A stretch of 64,000 nucleotides of DNA from Geothrix sp. 21YS21S-2 (GTDB lineage Bacteria; Acidobacteriota; Holophagae; Holophagales; Holophagaceae). The position numbers and the translations under genes are program-made. Location: the NCBI RefSeq assembly GCF_030846775.1, contig NZ_CP132910.1, forward strand, positions 5,184,136 to 5,248,135. Reading direction: 5' to 3'. Below the pieces are notes generated by a model. It was not told the origin of the DNA. It did no database searches and was given only the letters and a program-made list of their open reading frames with translations. Shown here piece after piece: positions 18,885 through 28,505 of the stretch. Numbering within the stretch: the first letter of the stretch is position 1; every line of letters begins with the position of its first letter.

Positions 18885-20156
18885 TTAGCAGGCCGGCTGG
18901 GGCAGGGGGAGGATCAGGTCCGCCAGGCGGCGGCTGGTGGCCATCTCGAGGTCCTGGGGGACCTCCTGGCCCGTGCCCAGGTAGCTCAGGGGGCGCTTGA
19001 CCCGCACCAGGGTGCTGAGCAGCGGCCCCAGGGTGCTCGTCTCGTCCAGCTTGGTGAACACGAGGCGCGTGGGCTTGAGGGATTCGAAGCGCTGGGCGAT
19101 GTCGGCCAGGTCCCGGGGCTTGGTGGTGGCCGACAGGACCAGGTGCACCTCCACGTCGGGGAGCTCGTCCAGGAAGCGGCGCAGCTGGGCCATCATCTCG
19201 GCGTCCTTGGGGCTGTGGCCGGGGGTGTCGATGAGCACCAGGGTGCGGTCCTGGTAGAAGCGCAGGGCGCTCTTGAGGTCCTCCACCGTGAGCGCCACGT
19301 GGAGCGGCACCTGGAGGATCTCGGCGTACTGGTGGAGCTGGTCGACGGCGGCGATGCGGAAGGTGTCCAGGGTGAGCAGGGCCACCTTCTGCTTGAGCTC
19401 GAGCTTGGCGTAGGCGGCGAGCTTGGCGATGGTGGTGGTCTTGCCCACGCCGGTGGGCCCCACCAGGGCCACCACGCGGGTCTTGCCGGATTCCAGCTGG
19501 ATGGGCGGGGCCACCGGGATGAAGTCGGAGATGATCCGCCGCATGAAGATCCGCGCCTTCTCGGGGTCCAGGGGGTTCTCCCCGTCCTGGTCCAGGAGCG
19601 TGCGCTGGGTGTATTCGCAAAGGCGCAGGGCGATGAAGGGGTCCACGTCGTTGGCCACCAGGTCCCCGTACAGTTCCAGCAGGGTCTGGGGAAGCTGCAG
19701 CTGGGACTGGGGCATGCCCTGCTTCTGGATGCGGGTGAGCTGGGCCTTCATGAGGTCCAGTTCGCGCAGGATGGAGGTGTTCCGGTTCTCCACGTCCTTG
19801 AGGGCCTCCACGGCGCCCTTGATCTCCAGGAGCTCCCGGCGCAGGGGCTGGAGGTCCATGGGGGGCGGGGGGGCCGGGGCGGGCGCGGGGGCCGGGGGGG
19901 GCGGGGCCTTCACCTGGAGGGGTTTCGGAGCCTCCGCGGGACGGCTGGCCAGGGGATCCCGGAGGCCGTAGGTGCCGTTGGCGGCCGCGGGCTGCTCGTC
20001 CACGGCGGCGGTGACCTCGATGTAGGTCTCCTCGCCCATGAGCGACTTCCGCCGCTTGGTGCGGGTGGAGAGGATGAAGGCCTCCTCGCCCATGTCGCGC
20101 TTGACGACGGCGAGAGCCTCCTGCATGGAAGCGGCTTCGAAAGTCTTCACACGCAT
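18885..20156 (-). CDS. flhF: Flagellar biosynthesis GTPase FlhF
   Basis: A 423-residue SRP-type GTPase. The N-terminal region (MRVKTFEAASMQEALAVVKRDMGEEAFIL) is the FlhF B domain, followed by a Pro/Ala linker and the N-G domains. G1 is LVGPTGVGKTTTIAKLAAY, the DXXG-like motif is DTPGHSPKD, and the TKLDE motif is the guanine-specificity element. It recruits the first flagellar components to the cell pole. It starts 31 bases downstream of flhA and is followed by its regulator flhG. Confidence 0.94.
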   Translation of the reverse strand: MRVKTFEAASMQEALAVVKRDMGEEAFILSTRTKRRKSLMGEETYIEVTAAVDEQPAAANGTYGLRDPLASRPAEAPKPLQVKAPPPPAPAPAPAPPPPMDLQPLRRELLEIKGAVEALKDVENRNTSILRELDLMKAQLTRIQKQGMPQSQLQLPQTLLELYGDLVANDVDPFIALRLCEYTQRTLLDQDGENPLDPEKARIFMRRIISDFIPVAPPIQLESGKTRVVALVGPTGVGKTTTIAKLAAYAKLELKQKVALLTLDTFRIAAVDQLHQYAEILQVPLHVALTVEDLKSALRFYQDRTLVLIDTPGHSPKDAEMMAQLRRFLDELPDVEVHLVLSATTKPRDLADIAQRFESLKPTRLVFTKLDETSTLGPLLSTLVRVKRPLSYLGTGQEVPQDLEMATSRRLADLILPLPQPAC

Positions 20157-20187
20157 GGGTCCGTCCGATGAGGGGGGGTGGGTGGCG

Positions 20188-22272
20188 TCATGAGACCGTC
20201 CCGAGGTTGACCACGCGCACGTCCATGGGGATCTCGCTGTGGCTCAGGACGACCAGGTGGGGCAGGGCCCGCTCCAGCAGGCGGCGCAGGTGGGGCCGCA
20301 CGACGGGATTGGTGAGGAGCACGGGCTGGGCTCCGGGCAGGAGGTTGGTGATGCCCGTGGAGATGCGGCCGAGGATCTCCTGGAGCCGCCCGGGGTCCAG
20401 GGCGAGGAAGCTGCCCCGGTCCGTGGTCTCGATGCCGGACTGGATGGTCTGCTCCAGCTGGGGGTCCAGCATCAGCACGCCCAGCTCGTTGTTCTCGGAG
20501 ATGTGGGGCGTGGTGAGCGAGCGCCCCAGGTGCTGGCGCACGTACTCGGTGAGCGTCAGGGGGTCGCGGGTGATGGGGATGGCGTCGGCGCAGGCCTCGA
20601 GGATCCGGCCCAGGTCCCGCACGGGGACCCGCTCCCGCAGGAGGTTCTGGACGACCTTCAGGAGCACGCCCACGGGCACCACGTTGGGCACCAGCTCCTC
20701 CACGAGCTTGGGGGTGGTCTCCTTGAGGTTGTCCAGGAGCTGCTGCAGCTCGGGGCGTCCCACCAGTTCCGGGGCCTGCTGCTTGATGAGCTCGGAGAGG
20801 TGGGTGGTGATGACGGTGGCCGGGTCCACCACGGTGTAGCCCATGAGCTGGGCGTGGTCGCGCTGGGCCTCCTGGATCCAGAAGGCGGGGAGCCCGAAGG
20901 CGGGCTCGGTGGTGGCCGTGCCCTGGACGTCGCCGGTGGCGGTGCCCGGGTTCATGGCCAGGAAGGCCCCGGGGGTGACCTCGCTGCGGGCGATCTCCTC
21001 GCCCCGCAGCTGGACCCGGTAGGTGTTGGCGGGGAGCTGGAGGTTGTCCCGGATGCGGATGGGGGGCACGACGATGCCCAGCTCCTGGGCCATCTGGCGG
21101 CGCAGGGCCTTGATGCGCTCGAGCACCGTGCCGCCCTGGTTCACGTCCAGGAGGCTGATGAGGCCGTAGCCCACCTCCAGGCCCAGGGGGTCCACCTTGA
21201 GGAGGGACTCCACGCGCTCGGGGGCCTCGGCCTTGGCCTTCTCCTTGGGTTCGGCCTTGGCCTCCAGGCGCTGGGCGGCGAACTTCCGGGTGGCGTAGGC
21301 CATGATGCCGAAGATGATCCCCATGATCCAGAAGGGGACCAGGGGCAGGCCCGGCACCGCCCCGAACAGGAACAGCACCGACGCCGCGATGGCCAGGGGC
21401 CGGTAGTCCATGCCCAGCTGGCCCATGACCTCGGTGCCGAGGTTGGGGGACTGGGAGCCGCTGCGGGTGGTGAGGATGGCGCCGCCCACGGAGATGAGGA
21501 GGCTGGGCACCGCCGTCACCAGGCCGTCGCCCACGGTCAGGAGGGTGAAGGTCTCCATGGACTGCAGGACGGGCAGGTTGTACTTGAGGATGCCGATGAG
21601 GATGCCGGCGATGATGTTCACCGCCAGGATGAGCAGGGCCGCCACGGCGTCCCGCTGGGTGAACTTCACGGCGCCGTCCATGGCCCCGTAGAAGTTGGCC
21701 TCCTCGCCCAGTTCCCTGCGGCGCTTGCGGGCCTCCACCTCGTCGATGTAGCCGGCGTTCAGGTCGGCGTCGATGGCCATCTGCTTGCCGGGCATGGCGT
21801 CCAGGGTGAACCGGGCGGTGACTTCGGCGATGCGGCCGGAGCCGTGGTTGATGACCAGGAACTGGATGGCCAGGAGGATGAGGAACACCACCAGGCCGAT
21901 GATGTAGCTGCCGCCCACCACGAACTGGCCGAAGGCCTGCACCATGTGCCCGGCCGCTTCGGGCCCCTGCTCGCCACCGTAGAGGAGGATCCGCCGCGTG
22001 GTGGCCACGTTCAGGGCCAGCCGGAACAGGGTGATGATCAGCAGGATGGAGGGGTAGGCGTTGAATTCCTGGGGCTTGGCCACATACATGCCCACCATGA
22101 GGATCAGGAGGGACATGGTGATGTTGAAGACGATCAGGATGTCGATCACGAACGCCGGCAGGGGCAGGATCATGACGACCATGACGATGAGGACGAAAAC
22201 GGGCGTGGCCAGGTCCGCCCGCTTCGAGAGGCGGGTGATATACGGAAGGAGCCTGTCCAGGAAGGTCAGCAT
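20188..22272 (-). CDS. flhA: Flagellar export apparatus protein FlhA
   Basis: A 694-residue inner-membrane component of the flagellar type III export gate. The first third carries about eight hydrophobic helices. The FHIPEP-type cytoplasmic loop contains ARFTLDAMPGKQMAIDADLNAG, a diagnostic signature. The C-terminal cytosolic domain (from about residue 330) binds chaperone-substrate complexes. It is the first gene of the flhA-flhF-flhG-fliA-fliM-fliN/Y run. The ribosome binding site is weak; a sigma-54-type promoter lies just upstream. Confidence 0.95.
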   Translation of the reverse strand: MLTFLDRLLPYITRLSKRADLATPVFVLIVMVVMILPLPAFVIDILIVFNITMSLLILMVGMYVAKPQEFNAYPSILLIITLFRLALNVATTRRILLYGGEQGPEAAGHMVQAFGQFVVGGSYIIGLVVFLILLAIQFLVINHGSGRIAEVTARFTLDAMPGKQMAIDADLNAGYIDEVEARKRRRELGEEANFYGAMDGAVKFTQRDAVAALLILAVNIIAGILIGILKYNLPVLQSMETFTLLTVGDGLVTAVPSLLISVGGAILTTRSGSQSPNLGTEVMGQLGMDYRPLAIAASVLFLFGAVPGLPLVPFWIMGIIFGIMAYATRKFAAQRLEAKAEPKEKAKAEAPERVESLLKVDPLGLEVGYGLISLLDVNQGGTVLERIKALRRQMAQELGIVVPPIRIRDNLQLPANTYRVQLRGEEIARSEVTPGAFLAMNPGTATGDVQGTATTEPAFGLPAFWIQEAQRDHAQLMGYTVVDPATVITTHLSELIKQQAPELVGRPELQQLLDNLKETTPKLVEELVPNVVPVGVLLKVVQNLLRERVPVRDLGRILEACADAIPITRDPLTLTEYVRQHLGRSLTTPHISENNELGVLMLDPQLEQTIQSGIETTDRGSFLALDPGRLQEILGRISTGITNLLPGAQPVLLTNPVVRPHLRRLLERALPHLVVLSHSEIPMDVRVVNLGTVS

Positions 22273-22293
22273 GTTGACACCGGGATACCGGGG

Positions 22294-22310
22294 AGCGAAA
22301 GGGATGCCAA
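22294..22310 (-). promoter_or_regulatory. Sigma-54 type promoter upstream of flhA
   Basis: On the minus strand the sequence TTGGCATCCCTTTCGCT places GG and GC exactly in the -24/-12 register of the RpoN consensus. Its predicted start site lies about 10 bases before the flhA ATG. RpoN control of early or middle flagellar genes is common. The very short leader is a caution. Confidence 0.6.
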
Positions 22311-22425
22311 CCGTTCAAGTGTTGGAAAATGAAGGTGTTGACCTTCAGGGGCGGCCCGGGGCCCCCCGGGGGCCGGTGCGGAACCTTGGCTTTGGTAGAC
22401 TGGAGGCATTCCTGGGGAGACGCAC

Positions 22426-23493
22426 ATGGCTCATTCCACCCTTCTGATCCCGGCCTGCCTCCTCCTGGTCCTGGGCTGCGTCGAGCCCAAGGCCATCGCG
22501 CCCGTGTCCCCCATGGCCCCCTCGCCCCTGGTGGTGGAACCGGCCTCCGTGGCGGTGACCGCGGGTCAGGGGACGGACTTCAAGGCCCGGGCCCAGGACG
22601 GTTCCAGGCCCGCGGTGGCCTGGGAGGCCCAGGGCGGCTCCGTGGACGCCTCCGGGCACTTCACGGCGCCTGCCGAGCCGGGCACGGCCACGGTGGTGGC
22701 CAGGGCCTACGGGGGCCGCACGGCCTCGGCCACGGTCAAGGTGGTGCCTCCCCCCCGGGGCCCCGTGACGGCCCCCGCGAGGGTGATGGCCGGCGCCCGC
22801 GACGTGCGCGCCTCGGTGCCGGCGCAGGAGGGGGCCACCTACGAATGGAAGGTGGAGGGCGGGGTCCTCAAGGGCGGCGCCCGCGGCGCCACGGTGGCCT
22901 TCGACGCCGGCTCCGGGCCCAGGGCCGTCCTTTCCTGCCGGGTGGTCAACGCCGCCGGCCAGGGGCTCACGGCCTCCCTGGAACTGCCCCTGTCGCCCGG
23001 GGTGGACCTGTCGGTCACGCCCGCCTCCGTCACCGTGACCGCCGGGGCCAGCACGAAGCTCGGGTTCACCCTGGAGGGCGGCGCCACCGGGGAGGTGCAG
23101 TGGTCGGTGCTGGAAGCCGGCGGCGGCACGGTGGACGCCTCGGGCAGGTACCGCGCCCCCGGCAAGCCCGGCGCCTACACGGTCCAGGTGCGCTCCAAGG
23201 ACGATCCCGCCATCAAGGCCACCGTGCCCGTGAAGGTCGTGGCCGCCCCCGCAGGCGCCGTGAAGGGCCCCGGCAAGGTCGCTCCGGGCGCCAAGGCCCT
23301 TCGGGCCAGCGTCGTGGAGCAGGCCGGGTGCCGCTATGCGTGGAAGGTCACGGGCGGAACCATCACCTCGGGAGCCGACGCGCCCCTGGTGGTCTTCGAG
23401 GCCGGGGACGGGCCGAAGCTGGAGCTGGTGTGCGAGATCACCAACGAGGCGGGGGATTCCTTCCAGGCCAGGCTCACGGTGCCGGTCAGCTAG
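22426..23493 (+). CDS. Ig-like repeat lipoprotein
   Basis: A 355-residue predicted lipoprotein. The signal peptide ends in a lipobox (LLLVLGC), so lipidation should fall at about residue 18. The mature part is two copies of a two-domain unit: a BIG2-like domain (LVVEPASVAVTAGQG; LSVTPASVTVTAGAS) followed by a second Ig-like domain (YEWKVEGGVLKGG; YAWKVTGGTITSG). The repeats are clearly homologous, so an internal duplication is likely. No enzymatic motif is visible. Its stop overlaps that of the convergent cation transporter by four bases. Confidence 0.85.
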   Translation: MAHSTLLIPACLLLVLGCVEPKAIAPVSPMAPSPLVVEPASVAVTAGQGTDFKARAQDGSRPAVAWEAQGGSVDASGHFTAPAEPGTATVVARAYGGRTASATVKVVPPPRGPVTAPARVMAGARDVRASVPAQEGATYEWKVEGGVLKGGARGATVAFDAGSGPRAVLSCRVVNAAGQGLTASLELPLSPGVDLSVTPASVTVTAGASTKLGFTLEGGATGEVQWSVLEAGGGTVDASGRYRAPGKPGAYTVQVRSKDDPAIKATVPVKVVAAPAGAVKGPGKVAPGAKALRASVVEQAGCRYAWKVTGGTITSGADAPLVVFEAGDGPKLELVCEITNEAGDSFQARLTVPVS

Positions 23494-24479
23494 ACGGGGC
23501 CCGCCGCGACCGCCTCCTCCGTCGTGATGGGCAGGGTCCGCTCCTGGCTGTGCTGCCGGATGGGGCAGGGCTCCACGGAGCAGTGGTCGCACAGGGCCCG
23601 CTGGCAAGGGTCCACGTGGGTGTGGAGCTCGCCCTCGATGCCCGCCTCGCGCACCACGGACTTCGCGAAGGCGTCGGCCAGGTCGTGGCTCTGGGCGATG
23701 CCGTAGAACTCGGGCACCACCATGTGGATGTCCACGTGGATGTAGCGGCCCGAGCGCATGGTGCGCAGCTCGTGGATGGCCAGGATGTCGTCGGGGCGGA
23801 TCCGGTTGATGGCGGCCACCAGCTTGTCCAGGAGGTCGGGGTCCTCGGTGTCCAGGAGGGCGGCGCTGGAGGAACGCACCAGCTTGAAGCCGGTCCAGGC
23901 CAGGAGCCCGCCCACGCCCAGGGCGATGATCGCGTCCAGCCACTGCCAGCCCGTGAGGGCCACCAGGAACAGGCCGATGCCCAGGCCCACGGTGGTGTAG
24001 AAGTCGGACAGGACATGGTGGCCGTCGGCCTCCAGGGCGAGGGAGCGCTGCTTCCTGCCGCAGTGGATGAGGTACAGCCCCAGCGCGCCGTTGAGCACGC
24101 CGGCGGCGAAGTTGATGGCCATGCCCTTGCCCAGGTGCTCCAGGGGGGGGCGGTCCACCAGGGAGTGCACGGCCTCGTACCCGATGAGCACCGCCGCGAG
24201 GCTGATCATGCCGCCTTCGAAGGCCGCGGAGAAGTGCTCGATCTTGCCGTGGCCGTAGGGGTGCTCCCTGTCCGCCGGCTTGCCCGCGAAGATGATGGCG
24301 CCCAGGGCGAACACGGCGGCCACCACGTTGACCACGTTCTCGATGGCATCGGACTTCAGGGCGGCGGAATGGGAGATGTGGAAGGCGTAGTATTTCAGGC
24401 CGAGGATGAAGAGACCCGCGGTGATGGACAGCGTCGAGACGCGGATCCGGGCTCTCTGGGAATGGGCTTCTTCGTTCAT
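23490..24479 (-). CDS. Cation diffusion facilitator family metal transporter
   Basis: A 329-residue inner-membrane CDF protein with about six helices in residues 15-205 and a cytoplasmic ferredoxin-like domain from about 210 to 290. KSDAIENVVN in helix 2 and HHVLSD in helix 5 carry metal-site residues (an HxxxD pair is intact in helix 5). HPYGHGKIEHFSA is the conserved loop after helix 2. A Cys-rich tail (CQRALCDHCSVEPC) is unusual and may bind metal. It would export Zn, Fe, Co or Mn by proton antiport; the metal cannot be assigned. Two inverted 12-base sites upstream may regulate it. Confidence 0.88.
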   Translation of the reverse strand: MNEEAHSQRARIRVSTLSITAGLFILGLKYYAFHISHSAALKSDAIENVVNVVAAVFALGAIIFAGKPADREHPYGHGKIEHFSAAFEGGMISLAAVLIGYEAVHSLVDRPPLEHLGKGMAINFAAGVLNGALGLYLIHCGRKQRSLALEADGHHVLSDFYTTVGLGIGLFLVALTGWQWLDAIIALGVGGLLAWTGFKLVRSSSAALLDTEDPDLLDKLVAAINRIRPDDILAIHELRTMRSGRYIHVDIHMVVPEFYGIAQSHDLADAFAKSVVREAGIEGELHTHVDPCQRALCDHCSVEPCPIRQHSQERTLPITTEEAVAAGPV

Positions 24480-24598
24480 GCGGGCCTCTCGGCCCTGGAA
24501 CGGGCCTTGGTTCCCATGATGGAGCCAGGGGGAAGGGGGGGCAACTGTCTCCTCCGCAGGCCGGGGCTCCGGCTTCGTTTCCAGGCGATTGAACCTTG

Positions 24599-24705
24599 TT
24601 GAGACTCATTCCTCGCGACGGGTTTTCCCGTCCTTTCTCAAGGGGCCGATCCGCCTTCCGGCGCCTCTTTGGAATTTTGAAAATACATTACGTAATGAGT
24701 CTCAA
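24599..24705. promoter_or_regulatory. Pair of inverted TTGAGACTCATT sites plus a 12-bp palindrome
   Basis: TTGAGACTCATT at 24599-24610 recurs as its exact reverse complement at 24694-24705. The second copy overlaps a perfect palindrome, CATTACGTAATG, at 24686-24697. The pair lies in the 347-base divergent gap between the CDF transporter and the next lipoprotein, in an AT-rich patch. The sites look like operator half-sites for a metal-type or other dimeric regulator. No other feature was found in this gap. Confidence 0.4.
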
Positions 24706-24826
24706 TTGCCGATACGCTTTTCAAGGTTCGGTCTAGGGCAGCCTTCGTGGGCCCGAATGACGGATCCCCATCCCCGCCGGAGTCCCGGCGTGGTCAGCCG
24801 AGTGATCAGCCACAGGGAGCCCCCTC

Positions 24827-25342
24827 GTGTCCACCTGCCGTCCCCGTTCCCTTTCCTGGCTGGCCCTGGCCCTCCTTCTCGCAGCGGGGTGCGGAGGCTC
24901 CCGGAGGAGCTCCCCGCAGGCGCCGGCGGCCCTGGTCCTGGCGCCGTCTTCCCCCATCCTGGCCGTGGGCCAGTCGGTGCAGTTCTCCGCCGCCCTGCCG
25001 CCGGGAGCCGTGGCCACCTGGTCCGTGGAGCCTCCGTCCGCCGGCCTCATCTCGCCCACCGGCGCCTTCACCGCCGCCGGCGCCCCCGGGGCGTGCACCG
25101 TCCGTGTCAGCTACGGCCTGGAGGCCCCCTACCGCGCCACGGCCAACGTGACGATCCTCCCGCCCCCGGCTCCGGCCACCTCCACCCCGGGCCAGGAGCA
25201 GGCCTCGGGCCAGGGGCAGACCCAGCCCGGCACCGGCGCCGCCAACGCCGCGCTGGTGGGTGAAGTCGTTCCGGTCACCAACGCCGTCAGCGCCGACCCG
25301 GCCGTGCAGGTGCGCCACGGTTTCCTGCCTCCCGGCCTTTGA
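24827..25342 (+). CDS. Small Ig-like (BIG2-type) lipoprotein
   Basis: A 171-residue predicted lipoprotein starting at GTG with GGGAG upstream. The signal peptide ends in the lipobox LLLAAGCGG. Residues about 35-105 form one bacterial Ig-like domain ([20 protein letters not shown]), followed by a Pro/Gln/Gly linker and a short C-terminal segment. Its stop overlaps or abuts the start region of the collagen-like gene, suggesting one transcript and perhaps a shared surface structure. Confidence 0.78.
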   Translation: MSTCRPRSLSWLALALLLAAGCGGSRRSSPQAPAALVLAPSSPILAVGQSVQFSAALPPGAVATWSVEPPSAGLISPTGAFTAAGAPGACTVRVSYGLEAPYRATANVTILPPPAPATSTPGQEQASGQGQTQPGTGAANAALVGEVVPVTNAVSADPAVQVRHGFLPPGL

Positions 25343-25377
25343 ACGTCGTCCCGACCTCCCCCTTGAAGGTGCCCCCC

Positions 25378-27444
25378 TTGCGACACGCCCTCCGAACCCC
25401 CCTCCTCGCCATCCTCCTCGCCGCTCCCGCACTCGCCGCCGATCCGGCCCCGCCGCCCACCCTGGCCTACCAGGGCCGGCTCCTGGAAGGCGCGGCGCCC
25501 GTGACCGGGGACCGGAGCTTCACCTTCACCATCCTGGATGCGGCGGGAAGCCCGGTGTGGCATTCGGGCCCCCAGACCCTCGCCGTGAACGTCGGCCTCT
25601 ATTCCGCGGTGCTGGGTTCCGCGGGCATGCCCCCCATGCCCGCCGAGATCCTGGGCCGGGCCGGCCTGAAGCTCCATGTCACCCTCTCCGGCCTGGCCCT
25701 CACCCCCGACGTGGACATCATCCCCGGCTTCCAGGCGCGCAGCGCCTGGGAAGTCACCGGCGCCTTTGCCGGGGACCTCACGGGAACCCAGGGGCAGACG
25801 CAGGTGACGGGCCTCCAGGGCTACCCCCTGGACCTGACCACGGCGGCCCCCGTCCCCGGCCAGTCGCTTGTGTTCGACGGCACCCGTTGGGCTCCGTCGA
25901 GCCTTGCGGGCATCGCCGGCCCCTCCGGAGCCCAGGGGCCCGAGGGCCCCGCGGGCACGGCGGGTCCCACCGGCCTCCAGGGGCCCATCGGCCTGACGGG
26001 CGTCGCCGGTCCCACCGGCGCGCAGGGGCCCATCGGTCCGACGGGCGCCACCGGCCCCGCCGGCACGCAGGGGCCCATCGGTCTGACGGGCGCCACCGGT
26101 CCCGTCGGCCCACAGGGTTCCATTGGCCTGCCGGGCGCCACCGGTTCCGTCGGCCCACAGGGACCCATCGGTCTGACGGGCGCCACCGGTTCCGTCGGCG
26201 CACAGGGGCCCGTCGGTCTGACGGGTCCGGCCGGGCCCGCGGGCGCAACCGGTGCCGCCGGTCCTCAGGGCGCAGCGGGTCTGACGGGGGCGATGGGACC
26301 CCAGGGACCCATCGGCCTGACAGGCTCGGCCGGACCCGCGGGCCCAGCCGGCGCGACCGGACTCCAGGGACCTGCCGGACCTGCCGGTGCGACCGGAGCG
26401 CCTGGCAGCATCGGACCCCAGGGGCTTACCGGGCCGGCCGGCGCAACGGGCGCGACCGGGCCCCAGGGCATTCAGGGGCCTGCGGGGCCGGCGGGCAGTT
26501 CCGGTGGCGGTAGCTCGGCCACGCGGTCGCCGCTGCAGATCGCCACGCTCGCCTGGTACGGCGCCAACACCACCTTTCCCGCGATCGCGGTGGGCTCCCA
26601 TCCCGTGGCGCTGGCGTTCGATGGCCGGAGCATGTGGGTCGGGAACTACTCCAGCAACAACGTGACCCGGATCCTGACGGCCACCGGGGCGGTGCTCGGC
26701 ACCTATGCGATTCCGGGCAACTGCCCCACCGGCGTGGCCTTCGACGGCGTCAACGTCTGGGTCTGCAGCCTGCTGGGGAGCGCCACCACCAACCTGACGA
26801 AATTCAGCGGCGTCGACGGCACCGTGCTCGGCTCCTACAAGATCGGGACCGACAACGCCTTCGCGGTGGCCTTCGACGGGACGGTCCTTTGGGTCGCCAG
26901 CATCGACGGGTACGTCTACCGGGTCGATGTGTCCAACGGCAGCCAGCTTGGAGCCTACCTGGTGGGGCAGGGGCCCATCTCCATGGCCTTCGACGGCACC
27001 AGCATCTGGACCGCCAACTCGAACGACATAACCGTCACGCGGATCAACGTGGCCAATCCGGCCATCGTGGCGACCTACACGGTGGGCTCCATGGACCAGG
27101 ACTGGGAGAACGGCGCCTTCCCGGTCGCTGTGGCCTTCGACGGCTCCAACATCTGGGTTTCGCTCCTGGGCTCGGGCTCCGTGCCGAGTTCGGTGAAGAA
27201 GCTCAACGTCGCCGACGGCACCGTCGCCGCCACCTGCACCGGGATCAACACTCCCACCTCGATGGCCTTCGACGGCGTCCACCTCTGGGTGGCAAGCGGC
27301 AACACCATGGGCAAGATCAAGGTCGCCGACGCCAGTCTGGCGGCCACCGTCCCGGCGGGCCTGGGCGTGTCGGGCATCGCGTTCGATGGCGTCAACATCT
27401 GGTGCGCCAACAACACCGCGTCGGGAACCGTCTCCAGGCGCTAA
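25378..27444 (+). CDS. Secreted collagen-like repeat protein with beta-propeller head
   Basis: About 688 residues. I prefer the TTG at 25378, with AAGGTG upstream, because it opens into a clean signal peptide ([21 protein letters not shown]); an in-frame TTG at 25339 would add 13 residues. Residues about 22-180 form a beta-rich N-terminal domain like those preceding collagen stretches in other bacteria. Residues about 180-380 are some 65 uninterrupted Gly-X-Y triplets ([17 protein letters not shown] type), expected to form a triple helix. The rest contains about nine repeats with VAFDG..(I/V)WV, a propeller of the YVTN/NHL kind. Probable surface fibre or adhesin. Its stop overlaps the ancestral stop of hydE. 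Confidence 0.85.
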   Translation: MRHALRTPLLAILLAAPALAADPAPPPTLAYQGRLLEGAAPVTGDRSFTFTILDAAGSPVWHSGPQTLAVNVGLYSAVLGSAGMPPMPAEILGRAGLKLHVTLSGLALTPDVDIIPGFQARSAWEVTGAFAGDLTGTQGQTQVTGLQGYPLDLTTAAPVPGQSLVFDGTRWAPSSLAGIAGPSGAQGPEGPAGTAGPTGLQGPIGLTGVAGPTGAQGPIGPTGATGPAGTQGPIGLTGATGPVGPQGSIGLPGATGSVGPQGPIGLTGATGSVGAQGPVGLTGPAGPAGATGAAGPQGAAGLTGAMGPQGPIGLTGSAGPAGPAGATGLQGPAGPAGATGAPGSIGPQGLTGPAGATGATGPQGIQGPAGPAGSSGGGSSATRSPLQIATLAWYGANTTFPAIAVGSHPVALAFDGRSMWVGNYSSNNVTRILTATGAVLGTYAIPGNCPTGVAFDGVNVWVCSLLGSATTNLTKFSGVDGTVLGSYKIGTDNAFAVAFDGTVLWVASIDGYVYRVDVSNGSQLGAYLVGQGPISMAFDGTSIWTANSNDITVTRINVANPAIVATYTVGSMDQDWENGAFPVAVAFDGSNIWVSLLGSGSVPSSVKKLNVADGTVAATCTGINTPTSMAFDGVHLWVASGNTMGKIKVADASLAATVPAGLGVSGIAFDGVNIWCANNTASGTVSRR

Positions 27445-27447
27445 ACG

Positions 27448-27481
27448 GCCCTGCGGCCTCCGGGGCCCTTGCCCATGACCC
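27448..27481. repeat. Left 34-bp direct repeat bounding the accessory island (attachment-site-like)
   Basis: This segment is identical over 34 bases to 34158-34191, the last codons of hydE. Read on the minus strand in the hydE frame, it gives the same residues and runs into Val and a TAG that overlaps the collagen gene stop. It therefore looks like the original hydE 3' end, displaced by insertion of the island. Confidence 0.9.
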
Positions 27482-27494
27482 CCTCAATCTGTCA

Positions 27495-27830
27495 TCACGG
27501 GGCGATGGGCGGAACGAAGACAAACTGTGAACAAAGGGCATAGGCGAGGGTGCCCACGGAAATACTCAGGAGACTGTTCCTACCCAGGCCATGGACGGCC
27601 AGCACGACTCCCGACGCCAGGATTTCGGGCAGCCCATGGGGATACCTCAAATAGTCCACTTCGCTGAGGCTTTGCAGGCTCAACAGCACCATGATGGCCG
27701 CCGGGAGTTTTCGGCCCAGGTTTCTGAGCCGAGGCCTCGCTCCCAGGCGCGCAGCGAGGAGGAAAGGCAGGGTCCGGGTCAGCGCCGTTGTGAGGAACAT
27801 GACACCTAGGCCGCCGATCAGGTAGCGCAT
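27495..27830 (-). CDS. azlD: AzlD-family small subunit of branched-chain amino acid exporter
   Basis: A 111-residue membrane protein with three to four hydrophobic segments (MRYLIGGLGVMFLTTALTRT; LPAAIMVLLSLQSL; near-terminal LLSISVGTLAYALC). TRTLPFLL and the Pro-Ala motif in the second helix are typical of AzlD. With AzlC it forms an exporter for branched-chain amino acids and their analogues. It overlaps azlC by 13 bases, so the two are translationally coupled. It is the last gene of the five-gene island operon. Confidence 0.85.
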   Translation of the reverse strand: MRYLIGGLGVMFLTTALTRTLPFLLAARLGARPRLRNLGRKLPAAIMVLLSLQSLSEVDYLRYPHGLPEILASGVVLAVHGLGRNSLLSISVGTLAYALCSQFVFVPPIAP

Positions 27831-28501
27831 GGTTCTTCCCTTTCCATAAGCAGGAGGATTGTCGCGATGAGCAGGGAAAGAAGAAGCAGCTGCTTTCTGC
27901 ACATGGCCAAGGCGAGGCCCCCCGCCAGGAGGGCGGCCAGGAAGGGATACCGGGATCTGCTTGCCTGCCACTGCTCCAGGGTAAGAACCAGGAAGAGGGC
28001 GGTCAGCACAAACCGGAGGGCAGGGATCTCCACCTTCACCAGCGTCCCGAACAGCGCGCCCAGGGTCGTGCCGCCGATCCAGTAGAGGTGGTTGAGGAGG
28101 GTAAGGAACAGGCAATACTCCGCATCGTTTTCGGGCAGAGGCGGACGGGAGGTAAGAATGGAATAGGTCTCGTCGGTGAGGCCATGGGTGAGATACCACT
28201 TTCTGCGCCACCGGACAGGAAAGCGTTCCGCCACTGAGAGGGAATAGAAGATATGGCGGAGGTCGATGATGGCGATGGCCGAGAAAAGGGCCAATAGTGA
28301 GGCATTCCGGTCGATCATCCCGATGGCCACGAGTTGGGTGGTGCCAGCGTAGGCGAACGTGCTCATCAAGGGGGCCAGCACCCAGGGATGACCGTGGCCC
28401 ACCAGGAGGAGGCCGAAGACGATGCCAAGTGGAACGTAACCGAAAAAGACAGGAACAGAATCCTGGAAAGCAGTCTTGAGGACAGGACGAAGGCCGCACA
28501 T
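27818..28501 (-). CDS. azlC: AzlC-family large subunit of branched-chain amino acid exporter
   Basis: A 227-residue membrane protein with about seven helices. The segment VPVFFGYVPLGIVFGLLLVGHG and the downstream DLRHIFYSLS signature match AzlC. By family it exports leucine, isoleucine, valine or toxic analogues such as azaleucine. The start is set at the ATG five bases after the aminotransferase stop. In this setting it most likely exports the product of the neighbouring dioxygenase and PLP enzyme; that is inference from gene order. Confidence 0.87.
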   Translation of the reverse strand: MCGLRPVLKTAFQDSVPVFFGYVPLGIVFGLLLVGHGHPWVLAPLMSTFAYAGTTQLVAIGMIDRNASLLALFSAIAIIDLRHIFYSLSVAERFPVRWRRKWYLTHGLTDETYSILTSRPPLPENDAEYCLFLTLLNHLYWIGGTTLGALFGTLVKVEIPALRFVLTALFLVLTLEQWQASRSRYPFLAALLAGGLALAMCRKQLLLLSLLIATILLLMEREEPCAT

Positions 28502-28505
28502 GGCG

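Noticed and set aside
25900..26500. Tandem DNA repeat or CRISPR-like array
   Set aside because: The repetition is the Gly-X-Y codon pattern of a collagen-like gene with irregular units, not direct repeats with spacers.
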